From: Actinomycetota bacterium
Lineage (GTDB): Bacteria > Actinomycetota > Actinomycetes > Nanopelagicales > Nanopelagicaceae
DNA: 13,767 nucleotides
Assembly: GCA_009699165.1 (NCBI GenBank)
Contig: WLOR01000032.1
Location: 1 to 13,767 of the forward strand
Reading direction: 5' to 3'
Shown here: positions 1 through 7,795 of the stretch, piece by piece
Position numbering within the stretch: position 1 is the first letter of the stretch
Layout of the letters: every line of letters starts with the position of its first letter
Program-made: the position numbers and the translations under genes
The notes under the pieces: model-generated
Seen by the model: only the letters and a program-made list of their open reading frames with translations
What the model was told of the DNA's origin: nothing
The model's database searches: none

Positions 1-602
1 AGAGCGAAGGCAGCACCTTTTCTAAAACCACCATCAGCAGTGATAACTAACTTTGCATCTGCATCTTGAATACGAGATAAAAGCGCATCGGCTGAAAATC
101 CGCCAAATACAACTGAATGCGGTGCACCGATACGTGCACATGCCAGCATTGCAATCGCTGCTTCGGGGATCATCGGCATATAAATAGCAACTCGATCACC
201 GGCGTTAATTCCGATTTCAATTAATGCGTTGGCGGCCTTTTTTACTTCAGTCAGAAGTTGGGCATACGTAATTGTTTGCGTGTCACCAGGTTCACCTTCG
301 AAATGGAAAGCGACGCGATCGCCACGGCCTTCACGTACATGTCGATCAAGTGCGTTGACTGAGGCGTTAATTTTTCCGCCAACAAACCATTTAGCATAGG
401 GAGATTGCCAATCGAGAACTTGATCCCATTTTCTATCCCATTGCAAATTTCCCGCTTGTTCTTCCCAAAATGCTAAACGGTCCATATTCGCATGCGCATA
501 CTCGTCGGGTTGGGCATTTGCCTGCGCGGCAAACTCAGGGCTAGGCAGGAAGTAGCGATCCTCGGTGAGGAGGTTTTCTAGTGACTCATGGTCTTGGCTC
601 AT
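1..602 (-). CDS. acsA: Acetyl-CoA synthetase, N-terminal part (3' end outside window)
   Basis: AMP-forming acetate-CoA ligase: acetate, ATP and CoA give acetyl-CoA, AMP and PPi in the cytoplasm. About 200 N-terminal residues are present. They begin [12 protein letters not shown] and contain the family's N-terminal cap ([12 protein letters not shown] near residue 17, FWEEQA near 45, [18 protein letters not shown] near 72). These are followed by the start of the adenylate-forming domain, with [20 protein letters not shown] around residue 136 and [17 protein letters not shown] around 158. The phosphate-binding loop and catalytic C-terminal domain lie beyond the left edge. The start at 602 gives a normal cap length. 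No Shine-Dalgarno sequence precedes it, and a TANNNT -10 sits 8 bases upstream, which suggests a leaderless mRNA. It is divergent from everything else in the window. A propionyl-CoA synthetase or another close ligase is possible but less likely. Confidence 0.93.
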   Translation of the reverse strand, partial: MSQDHESLENLLTEDRYFLPSPEFAAQANAQPDEYAHANMDRLAFWEEQAGNLQWDRKWDQVLDWQSPYAKWFVGGKINASVNALDRHVREGRGDRVAFHFEGEPGDTQTITYAQLLTEVKKAANALIEIGINAGDRVAIYMPMIPEAAIAMLACARIGAPHSVVFGGFSADALLSRIQDADAKLVITADGGFRKGAAFA

Positions 603-610
603 AAAGTGTG

Positions 611-639
611 AGATTACCCGTTTGCCATTGTTATCAACA
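611..639 (-). promoter_or_regulatory. Candidate promoter of acsA, possibly leaderless
   Basis: Read on the minus strand, a -10 hexamer TAATCT (611-616) fits the actinobacterial TANNNT pattern. A weak -35 TGTTGA (634-639) lies 17 bases upstream. Only 8 bases (603-610) separate the -10 from the acsA ATG, so transcription would start at or within a base or two of the start codon. This agrees with the lack of a ribosome binding site. The -35 is poor, so this is an inference from spacing. Confidence 0.4.
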
Positions 640-654
640 GAGATTTGATAGTGC

Positions 655-683
655 TCTTTCTCATTCAATGAAACAGAGAAAGA
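655..683. promoter_or_regulatory. Imperfect dyad in the acsA / small-peptide divergent region
   Basis: TCTTTCTC (655-662) is the exact reverse complement of GAGAAAGA (676-683). Between them TTCA (664-667) and TGAA (669-672) form a second, nested inverted repeat around one base. The element lies between the divergent acsA and 35-residue peptide genes, so it could be an operator serving either or a hairpin in the peptide mRNA leader. A weak plus-strand promoter (TTGCCA 622-627, 18 bases, TGATAG 646-651) would place it near the transcription start. No known regulator site is recognised. Confidence 0.4.
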
Positions 684-709
684 TTCGCCAACCCAATGAA
701 AGGAGAAAA

Positions 710-817
710 ATGAGCATCACGACTTTTATCCTGCTTTTCCTCAAGCTCTTGAGCAATCCAACCCTGGTATCGGCCCTAGCCCGATTCCTGAGCAACGCCC
801 TCAAGGCACTCACCTAA
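710..817 (+). CDS. 35-residue hydrophobic/amphipathic cationic small protein
   Basis: I do not recognise this gene. The ATG at 710 follows AAAGGAG (699-705) by four bases, a better ribosome site than most genes here have. An in-frame GTG at 608 would give 69 residues, but it lacks a ribosome site and lies next to the acsA start, so I chose 710. The peptide starts [14 protein letters not shown], is about 29 % leucine, has three basic residues (K12, R25, K32) and no acidic ones. Residues 3-14 are strongly hydrophobic. After P17 the segment to residue 34 would form an amphipathic helix, with L19/L23/L27/A30/L34 on one face and S21/R25/S28/K32 on the other. That character resembles small membrane-acting peptides such as TisB-type toxins, but I see no sequence homology. 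A strong terminator begins five bases after the stop, giving a self-contained transcription unit. Confidence 0.6.
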   Translation: MSITTFILLFLKLLSNPTLVSALARFLSNALKALT

Positions 818-822
818 TCACA

Positions 823-866
823 CACGAAAAAGCCCCTAAGTTCCCCGGCTTAGGGGCTTTTTCGTG
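823..866 (+). terminator. Intrinsic terminator, perfect 18-bp inverted repeat
   Basis: Arms 823-840 and 849-866 are perfectly complementary over 18 bases, with an 8-base loop (TTCCCCGG). The core GCCCCTAAG / CTTAGGGGC is followed by TTTTT, and the left arm carries AAAAA, so the structure is symmetrical and could stop transcription from either side. It starts five bases after the stop codon of the 35-residue peptide gene. It separates that gene from fba. Confidence 0.93.
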
Positions 867-883
867 CCGCTTTTGTGGGTTTA

Positions 884-912
884 GGCCGGTAAGTGAGAGG
901 ATTGGCCGTAAG
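884..912. repeat. Two GGCCG(G)TAAG direct repeats upstream of fba
   Basis: GGCCGGTAAG (884-893) and GGCCGTAAG (904-912) differ by one inserted G, and their starts are 20 bases apart, about two helical turns. A short inverted repeat AGAGG (896-900) / CCTCT (913-917) overlaps the second copy. They lie upstream of the only clear non-coding gap before the fba-pur run, so they could be a regulator site. No known consensus is recognised, and two short copies may be chance. Confidence 0.3.
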
Positions 913-941
913 CCTCTAGCTGGTTCAATGAAGCGCTCTTC

Positions 942-947
942 TAGAGT
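942..947 (+). promoter_or_regulatory. Candidate -10 of the fba-pur operon
   Basis: TAGAGT matches the actinobacterial TANNNT -10 pattern and would start transcription around 953-955, about 20 bases before the GTG of fba. The AGGAG ribosome site at 965-969 would then be inside the leader. No convincing -35 is visible at 16-18 bases upstream. The 867-974 gap is the only place between the terminator and fba where the operon promoter could lie. Confidence 0.3.
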
Positions 948-974
948 TTTACACCAGAGCGACTAGGAGCCACA

Positions 975-2003
975 GTGCCAATTGCAACCCCTGAGATATA
1001 TGTAGATATGTTGGATCGCGCCAAAAAAGGTGCTTTTGCATATCCTGCGATTAACGTTTCATCATCACAAACCATCACCGCAGCCATTCGTGGTTTTGCC
1101 GAAGCTGAGTCCGATGGAATCATTCAATTTTCTTGGGGCGGCGCTGAATACGCTTCAGGTTCAACAGTTAAGAAAATGGTTGATGGCGCAGTTGGCCTCG
1201 CCGAATATGCACACGTAGTTGCAAAGAACTACAACGTAAATATTGGTATCCATACAGATCACTGCCCAGCAGAAAAACTTGATGGATTCATGCGTCCGTT
1301 ACTTGCCTTTGGTGCAGAGCGTCTTGCATCAGGTAAATCACCACTATTTAACTCACACATGTGGGACGGCTCAGCAGTTTCAATGGCCGAAAACATGAAG
1401 GTCGCAAAAGAGATGCTTGATATGTCGATTGCTGCCCGCACAATTCTTGAGATTGAAATCGGAGTTGTCGGTGGCGAAGAAGACGGTATTGAAGCTAAGC
1501 ACGATGCAAAGCTGTATTCACATCCAGAAGATGCGTTACTAACTCTTGAAACTCTTGGAAGTGAAGCTCGCTATTTAGTAGCTGCCACATTTGGAAATGT
1601 TCACGGAGTTTATAAGCCTGGAAACGTAGTTCTACAGCCTAAGATTTTGGCAACTCTGCAAGAAGCCGTAGCCAACAAACTCGGTCTTCCGGCCGGAAGT
1701 AAGCCAATGGACCTTGTTTTCCATGGTGGTTCAGGCTCACTACTTTCAGAGATTCGCGAGTCACTCGATTACGGTGTTATCAAGATGAACATCGATACCG
1801 ATACTCAGTACGCATTTACACGTCCAATAGTTGATCACATGTTCAAGAACTACGACGGTGTATTAAAGATCGATGGCGAAGTTGGAAACAAGAAGGCTTA
1901 TGATCCACGTGCTTGGGGTAAGGCCGCAGAAGCAGGAATGGCTGCACGTGTTGTTCAAGCTTGCGAAGATCTTCGATCAACAGGTACTTCATCACTCAAG
2001 TAA
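975..2003 (+). CDS. fba: Class II fructose-bisphosphate aldolase
   Basis: Zinc-dependent aldolase interconverting fructose 1,6-bisphosphate with dihydroxyacetone phosphate and glyceraldehyde 3-phosphate, in cytoplasmic glycolysis and gluconeogenesis. The 342 residues match the long (FbaA-like) class II form usual in actinobacteria. Visible features are HTDHC at 93-97 (catalytic Asp95, zinc ligand His96), EIEIGVVGGEEDG at 159-171 with the family's glutamate ligand, GNVHG with His210, FHGGSGS with His250 and MNIDTDTQ at 271-278. The GTG start at 975 follows AGGAG (965-969) by five bases and gives the family's usual N-terminus. purA starts 28 bases after the stop with no terminator between. The stop is backed up by further TAA triplets in 2001-2014. 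Its place at the head of a purine operon gives a metabolic rather than mechanistic link. Confidence 0.97.
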   Translation: MPIATPEIYVDMLDRAKKGAFAYPAINVSSSQTITAAIRGFAEAESDGIIQFSWGGAEYASGSTVKKMVDGAVGLAEYAHVVAKNYNVNIGIHTDHCPAEKLDGFMRPLLAFGAERLASGKSPLFNSHMWDGSAVSMAENMKVAKEMLDMSIAARTILEIEIGVVGGEEDGIEAKHDAKLYSHPEDALLTLETLGSEARYLVAATFGNVHGVYKPGNVVLQPKILATLQEAVANKLGLPAGSKPMDLVFHGGSGSLLSEIRESLDYGVIKMNIDTDTQYAFTRPIVDHMFKNYDGVLKIDGEVGNKKAYDPRAWGKAAEAGMAARVVQACEDLRSTGTSSLK

Positions 2004-2010
2004 TAACTAA

Positions 2011-3315
<1,305 letters not shown>

Positions 3316-3318
3316 TAT

Positions 3319-4563
3319 ATGAAAATCCTCCTAGTCGGAAGCGGCGGTCGCGAACACGCACTAGGACTAGGTCTACATGCAGATCCTGCGTGTAGCGAAC
3401 TTCATGTTGCTCCTGGCAATCCTGGAATCTCTGAGTTTGCTCAGTGTCATGCCCTTGATGTAAAAAATAACGCAGAAATCGTTGCCCTGGCAATCAAAAT
3501 TAGCGCCGACTTAGTTGTCATTGGCCCAGAGATTCCCTTAGTTAATGGCGTAGCCGATGACTTACGGCGATTAAAGATTGCAGTATTTGGTCCATCGAAA
3601 GCAGCTGCACAACTTGAAGGATCTAAGACTTTTGCAAAAGAAGTGATGGCAGATGCAGGTGTTCTTACGGCGCAGAGTTTTACTTGCGCTAATGTGCAAG
3701 AGTATGAAAATGCTCTCGATAGTTTTGGTGCACCCTATGTTGTTAAAGACGATGGTTTAGCCGGCGGCAAAGGCGTAGTGGTTACTAATAATCGAGATGA
3801 AGCTTTAAATCACGCATTGAGCTGTGGACGTGTTGTCATTGAAGAGTATTTAGATGGCCCCGAAGTTTCGCTATTTGGTATTAGTGACGGAACATCAATT
3901 CTTGCTATGCAGCCAGCACAGGATTTCAAGCGCGCTCACGATAACGATGAAGGACCAAATACAGGCGGCATGGGTGCTTACTCGCCTCTTCCGTGGGCGC
4001 CAACTAATATTGTTGACGACACCTACGAACAAGTTCTTGCACCAATGATTGCCGAGATGGCTGCACGCGGGACTCCATTCGTAGGACTTCTATATGCAGG
4101 TTTAGCACTTACATCTCAAGGCATCCGCGTTATCGAATTCAATGTGCGATTTGGGGACCCTGAAACACAAGTACTGATTCCATTGTTAAAGACACCACTT
4201 GCGAGGCTTTTGTATAAGGCAGCAACCTCAGGCCTTGCAGATACTGTCCTAGAGTGGAGAGATCAGTCGGCAGTAACTGTCGTACTTGCGGCGCACGGAT
4301 ATCCCACTTCGCCACAGTTTGGCGGAGTAGTTTCCAATCTCCAAAGGATAGAAAATGTCGAGATTTTTCATGCGGGAACTTCGCACGGTGACCAAGGTTT
4401 AACTGCCACAGGTGGGCGTGTTTTAACTGTGACAGGTACTGGTACCGACTTAACAGAGGCCAGGGATCGCGCCTACCGTGTAATTAGCCAGATCTCACTA
4501 CCTGGTGCTTTTTATCGTAGCGACATAGCACTAAAGGCCTCAGTGGCAGAGAAAGGCAATTAA
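3319..4563 (+). CDS. purD: Phosphoribosylamine-glycine ligase (GAR synthetase)
   Basis: Joins glycine to 5-phosphoribosylamine using ATP, the second step of de novo purine synthesis. The 414 residues are slightly short for a monofunctional PurD. An N-terminal domain begins MKILLVGSGGREHAL (1-15) and has GPEIPLVNGVADDL at 69-82. The ATP-grasp domain has VVKDDGLAGGKGVVV at 141-155, the acidic LDGPEVSLF at 178-186, GPNTGGMGAYSPLP at 212-225, and the metal-binding EFNVRFGDPETQ at 273-284. KDDGLA replaces the KADGLA of many bacteria, which I recall as usual in actinobacteria. There is no fused PurM or PurN domain. The gene starts three bases after purA with no clear ribosome site, and its stop abuts the purB ATG, so translation is probably coupled on both sides. 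Confidence 0.97.
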   Translation: MKILLVGSGGREHALGLGLHADPACSELHVAPGNPGISEFAQCHALDVKNNAEIVALAIKISADLVVIGPEIPLVNGVADDLRRLKIAVFGPSKAAAQLEGSKTFAKEVMADAGVLTAQSFTCANVQEYENALDSFGAPYVVKDDGLAGGKGVVVTNNRDEALNHALSCGRVVIEEYLDGPEVSLFGISDGTSILAMQPAQDFKRAHDNDEGPNTGGMGAYSPLPWAPTNIVDDTYEQVLAPMIAEMAARGTPFVGLLYAGLALTSQGIRVIEFNVRFGDPETQVLIPLLKTPLARLLYKAATSGLADTVLEWRDQSAVTVVLAAHGYPTSPQFGGVVSNLQRIENVEIFHAGTSHGDQGLTATGGRVLTVTGTGTDLTEARDRAYRVISQISLPGAFYRSDIALKASVAEKGN

Positions 4564-5985
4564 ATGGCCGATAATTCATCAGTGAGCCTCATTGCCGATA
4601 GATATGCATCCGCTGCAATGCGGGAGATATTTGCGCCGGAAGCAAAAATTATTGCAGAACGTAAATTGTGGATTGCAGTGATGCGGGCGCAATCAACGCT
4701 TGGACATGCAATTTCCGGCGATGTAATTACAGCGTATGAGAGTGTAATTACACATGTGGACCTTGCATCGATTGATGCTCGAGAAAAGCAGACCCGTCAT
4801 GATGTGAAAGCGCGTATCGAAGAGTTCAATGCGCTCGCCGGGCACCAGGCGATTCATGCAGGCATGACAAGTCGCGACTTAACTGAAAATATCGAAGCTT
4901 TACAAATTCGCAATGGTCTAGAAATCGTTCATGCAAAAGTAGTGACGTTACTGGCGCGTTTAGCAGAGCGCGCTACTCAGTATGCAGATCAGCCCATAGC
5001 GGGCCGATCACACAATGTGCCTGCGCAGATTACAACTCTCGGTAAGCGCTTTGCATCAGCTGCAGAAGAACTTTTATTTGCCTACGAACGTTTGACTTCA
5101 CTACAAAACCGTTATCCAATGCGTGGAATAAAAGGTCCGGTCGGTACCTCACAGGATTCAATTGATTTACTTGGCTCATCCGCTGCACATGCAAAGCTTG
5201 AGAGTGAAATTGCAATAGAGCTGGGCTTTAAATCTGTTTTAGATTCAACTGGACAGATCTATCCACGTTCATTTGATTATGATGTTGTTACAACCCTTGT
5301 TCAGTTAGCCGCAGGACCATCATCTCTGGCAACATCTATTCGCTTGATGGCCGGAGCAGAGTTAGTAACTGAGGGATTTAAAGCGGGTCAAGTCGGTAGT
5401 AGCGCAATGCCGCACAAAATGAATACGCGTTCATGTGAGCGAGTAAATGGACTAGCAGTAGTTTTGCGCGGTTTCGCATCGATGGTGAGTGAGTTAGCAG
5501 GAGACCAGTGGAACGAAGGCGACGTCTCATGCAGTGTTGTCCGACGTGTCGCTCTGCCAGATGCCTTCTACTCAATAGATGGCCTACTTGAAACAATGTT
5601 GACTGTCCTAGATGAGTTTGGGGCATTTCCAGCGGTTATTGCAGCAGAACTAGAGCGATATCTACCTTTCTTGGCAACTACAAAGATTTTGATGGCGGCA
5701 GTGAAATCAGGTGTTGGTCGCGAAGCCGCGCACGAAGTAATTAAAGAACATGCAGTCAAGGCCGCGCTGGGAATGCGTGAAGGTAGAGGCAACACACTTC
5801 TTGATGATTTAGCTAATGATTCACGTCTCCCATTAAATCGATCTGATTTAGATCTGCTTATTAGTACCCCAATAGAATTTACTGGCGATGCTCGCCAACA
5901 AGTTGCACGAGTTGTTAGTCGCATCGAAGCGATAACTTCCGCGCACCCTGCAGCAGTGCAGTACAAGCCTGGCTCTATTCGGTGA
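4564..5985 (+). CDS. purB: Adenylosuccinate lyase
   Basis: Releases fumarate twice in purine synthesis: from SAICAR to give AICAR, and from adenylosuccinate to give AMP. It therefore works after both PurC and PurA, its operon partners. The 473 residues are usual for the actinobacterial form. The fumarase/aspartase superfamily pattern is clear: TRHDVKARIEEF at 78-89, MTSRDLTEN at 101-109, GRSHNVPAQ at 147-155 with the catalytic-region histidine His150, GIKGPVGTSQDS at 188-199, and the mobile signature loop GSSAMPHKMNTRSCERVNG at 278-296 with the catalytic serine. The ATG directly follows the purD stop (TAA-ATG). Its stop overlaps the purC start by four bases. Confidence 0.97.
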   Translation: MADNSSVSLIADRYASAAMREIFAPEAKIIAERKLWIAVMRAQSTLGHAISGDVITAYESVITHVDLASIDAREKQTRHDVKARIEEFNALAGHQAIHAGMTSRDLTENIEALQIRNGLEIVHAKVVTLLARLAERATQYADQPIAGRSHNVPAQITTLGKRFASAAEELLFAYERLTSLQNRYPMRGIKGPVGTSQDSIDLLGSSAAHAKLESEIAIELGFKSVLDSTGQIYPRSFDYDVVTTLVQLAAGPSSLATSIRLMAGAELVTEGFKAGQVGSSAMPHKMNTRSCERVNGLAVVLRGFASMVSELAGDQWNEGDVSCSVVRRVALPDAFYSIDGLLETMLTVLDEFGAFPAVIAAELERYLPFLATTKILMAAVKSGVGREAAHEVIKEHAVKAALGMREGRGNTLLDDLANDSRLPLNRSDLDLLISTPIEFTGDARQQVARVVSRIEAITSAHPAAVQYKPGSIR

Positions 5986-6863
5986 GTGGCTTTGGCCTAG
6001 CTGGTCCACCGCCAGCGCCTTCAATACCTGGGTGGACACATCTGCGCACCGGAAAAGTTCGCGACTTGTATACCAACGAAAAGCAAGAGATTCTTCTCGT
6101 GGCATCGGACCGCGTATCTGCATATGACTGGGTTATGCCAACTTTAATTCCAGGTAAGGGGGCAGTGCTTACGCAGTTGTCTCTTTTTTGGTTTGAACTA
6201 CTTGAAGACATTGTTCCAAACCATATTATCTCTACTGAGGTGCCATCAATTGTTAGTGATCGAGCAGTAATAGTGCAACCACTTGAAATGTTTGAAATTG
6301 AATGTGTGGCACGTGGGTATTTAACTGGTAGCGGCTGGAACGAATATCAAAACAATCACGCAGTTTGCGGAAATATACTTCCTGGTGGATTACTAGATGG
6401 ATCTAAACTTCCACACTCGATTTTTACACCGGCTACAAAAGCTGCAGTTGGAGACCATGACATCAACATAGATTTTGCAACTTCGGCAGCAAGCATTGGT
6501 CACGCCGCCGCTGAAGAACTCAAGGATCTGACGATTGCTCTCTATGACGTCGCTGCGGAGTTCTCTAAAGAGCGTGGAATCATTCTTGCCGATACAAAGT
6601 TTGAGTTTGGGCAAAGCCCTTCGGGGGAAATTGTTCTTGGCGATGAGGCCCTAACCCCTGATTCATCAAGGTTTTGGGAGCTATCAGCATGGGCACCAGG
6701 GGGCGTGCAGCCCTCCTTCGACAAGCAGTTTTTACGTGACTATCTCGTGACAAGTGGATGGGATAGACATAGCCCACCACCTGAGTTACCTGAAGAGATC
6801 GTAGAAAAGACAGCACGTAGATATGAAGAGGCATTTTTTCGTTTAACTGGCAGCGCTTTCTAA
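5982..6863 (+). CDS. purC: SAICAR synthetase
   Basis: ATP-dependent ligation of aspartate to CAIR, giving SAICAR, the substrate of PurB encoded just upstream. The 293 residues are the usual length of this form. Motifs in order are GKVRDLY (24-30), ASDRVSAYD (41-49), IPGKGAVLTQLS (56-67), ECVARGYLTGSGW (107-119), FTPATKAAVGDHD (148-160), ILADTKFEFG (201-210), LGDEALTPDSSRFW (219-232) and SFDKQFLRDYL (245-255). The GTG start shares GTGA (5982-5985) with the purB stop, and no later start keeps the GKVRDLY strand with a normal lead, so I keep it. The overlap implies coupled translation. The N-terminal tail before residue 16 is rich in Gly and Pro and not recognisable. Confidence 0.97.
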   Translation: MSGFGLAGPPPAPSIPGWTHLRTGKVRDLYTNEKQEILLVASDRVSAYDWVMPTLIPGKGAVLTQLSLFWFELLEDIVPNHIISTEVPSIVSDRAVIVQPLEMFEIECVARGYLTGSGWNEYQNNHAVCGNILPGGLLDGSKLPHSIFTPATKAAVGDHDINIDFATSAASIGHAAAEELKDLTIALYDVAAEFSKERGIILADTKFEFGQSPSGEIVLGDEALTPDSSRFWELSAWAPGGVQPSFDKQFLRDYLVTSGWDRHSPPPELPEEIVEKTARRYEEAFFRLTGSAF

Positions 6864-6881
6864 AACAAGGAGAATAAGACA

Positions 6882-7127
6882 ATGGCAACAATCGTGGTTG
6901 AAGTAATGTTGAAGCCCGAAATTTTAGACCCACAAGGAAATGCTGTTGCATCTGCTCTGCCACGTCTTGGATTTACATTTGCGCAGTCTGTACGACAGGG
7001 TAAGCGATTTGAAATTATTATCGAGGCAGAGCCCACGCCAGAGCAGTTAGCCGAGGTGGAGAAAGCCGCAGAAGTTCTGCTCTCAAACCCCGTAATTGAA
7101 ACCTATGTAGTAAGAGTTGAAAAATAA
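6882..7127 (+). CDS. purS: FGAM synthase subunit PurS
   Basis: Small structural subunit of the three-part formylglycinamidine ribonucleotide synthase. It bridges the glutaminase PurQ and the synthetase PurL, and dimers of PurS sit in the complex. The 81 residues are family length: a first strand [19 protein letters not shown] (3-21), the [17 protein letters not shown] segment (29-45), and a C-terminal [11 protein letters not shown] strand (69-79). The gene has its own AAGGAG ribosome site (6867-6872) in an 18-base gap after purC, unlike purQ and purL, which start inside the preceding stop codon. Independent initiation would suit a subunit needed in excess. purS, purQ and purL follow each other in the order of assembly. 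Confidence 0.96.
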   Translation: MATIVVEVMLKPEILDPQGNAVASALPRLGFTFAQSVRQGKRFEIIIEAEPTPEQLAEVEKAAEVLLSNPVIETYVVRVEK

Positions 7128-7795
7128 TGCGCGTAGGAGTCATAACATTTCCAGGAACTCTTGATGATCGCGATGCTGCACGCGCCGTTAATTTTGGTGG
7201 CGGCGAATCCGTAGCCTTATGGCATGCCGATGCAGATTTAAAAAACGTGGATGCAGTAATTTTGCCTGGCGGTTTTTCATACGGTGACTATTTGCGTTGT
7301 GGGGCAATCTCGCGCTTTGCCCCAGTTATGAAGCTTGTCATCGAAGCCGCAGAAAAAGGAATGCCAGTTCTTGGAATCTGCAATGGCTTTCAAGTTCTTT
7401 GCGAATCGCATTTACTTCCTGGCGCATTGACACGAAACTCAGATTTGCACTTCCTTTGTCGCGACCAAGAGATCGAGATAACCAATAACACAACTGCCTG
7501 GACCTCTTCATTTGCAATTGGAGAGAAAATAACAATTCCCCTAAAAAATGGTGAGGGTTCTTTTCAATGCGATGACCAGACGCTTGCTGCGTTAGAGAGC
7601 GAAGGTCGAGTGATTGCAAGATATATTGGCGAAAACCCCAATGGATCTCGAAATTTAATCGCAGGAATATCTAATGCACGAGGAAACGTTGTAGGCCTTA
7701 TGCCACACCCAGAGCACGCTATTGACCCTTTAACAGGGCCTTCGGCACAAGGCCTTGGTTTTTTCACATCCATACTCAATGCGATGGTGAAGTAA
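7127..7795 (+). CDS. purQ: FGAM synthase glutaminase subunit PurQ
   Basis: Class I glutamine amidotransferase that hydrolyses glutamine and passes ammonia to PurL for conversion of FGAR to FGAM. The 222 residues are family length. The N-terminus [17 protein letters not shown] is typical. [16 protein letters not shown] (46-61) forms the oxyanion region, GICNGFQ (83-89) carries nucleophile Cys85, and MPHPEHA (192-198) carries His194 and Glu196 to complete the triad. The ATG shares one base with the purS stop (TAATG), and its own stop does the same with purL, which implies coupled translation of the complex. It is a stand-alone subunit and not the domain fused to PurL in enterobacteria. Confidence 0.97.
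   Translation: MRVGVITFPGTLDDRDAARAVNFGGGESVALWHADADLKNVDAVILPGGFSYGDYLRCGAISRFAPVMKLVIEAAEKGMPVLGICNGFQVLCESHLLPGALTRNSDLHFLCRDQEIEITNNTTAWTSSFAIGEKITIPLKNGEGSFQCDDQTLAALESEGRVIARYIGENPNGSRNLIAGISNARGNVVGLMPHPEHAIDPLTGPSAQGLGFFTSILNAMVK

Noticed and set aside
608..817. A 69-residue version of the small peptide starting at GTG 608
   Set aside because: No ribosome site precedes 608, the extension (Cys, His, Arg and Gln rich) looks like translated non-coding DNA and covers the acsA promoter and dyad, and AAAGGAG favours the ATG at 710.
867..974. Purine riboswitch or other structured RNA upstream of fba
   Set aside because: The gap is 108 bases and I could not find a three-way junction with the conserved purine-aptamer loops; only short repeats are visible.
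5568..5966. A 132-codon minus-strand open frame inside purB
   Set aside because: It lies fully antisense to a well-supported enzyme, has no ribosome site and a composition typical of a codon shadow.
6580..6963. A 127-codon minus-strand open frame across purC-purS
   Set aside because: Antisense to two clear genes, no family resemblance and no ribosome site; treated as a shadow.
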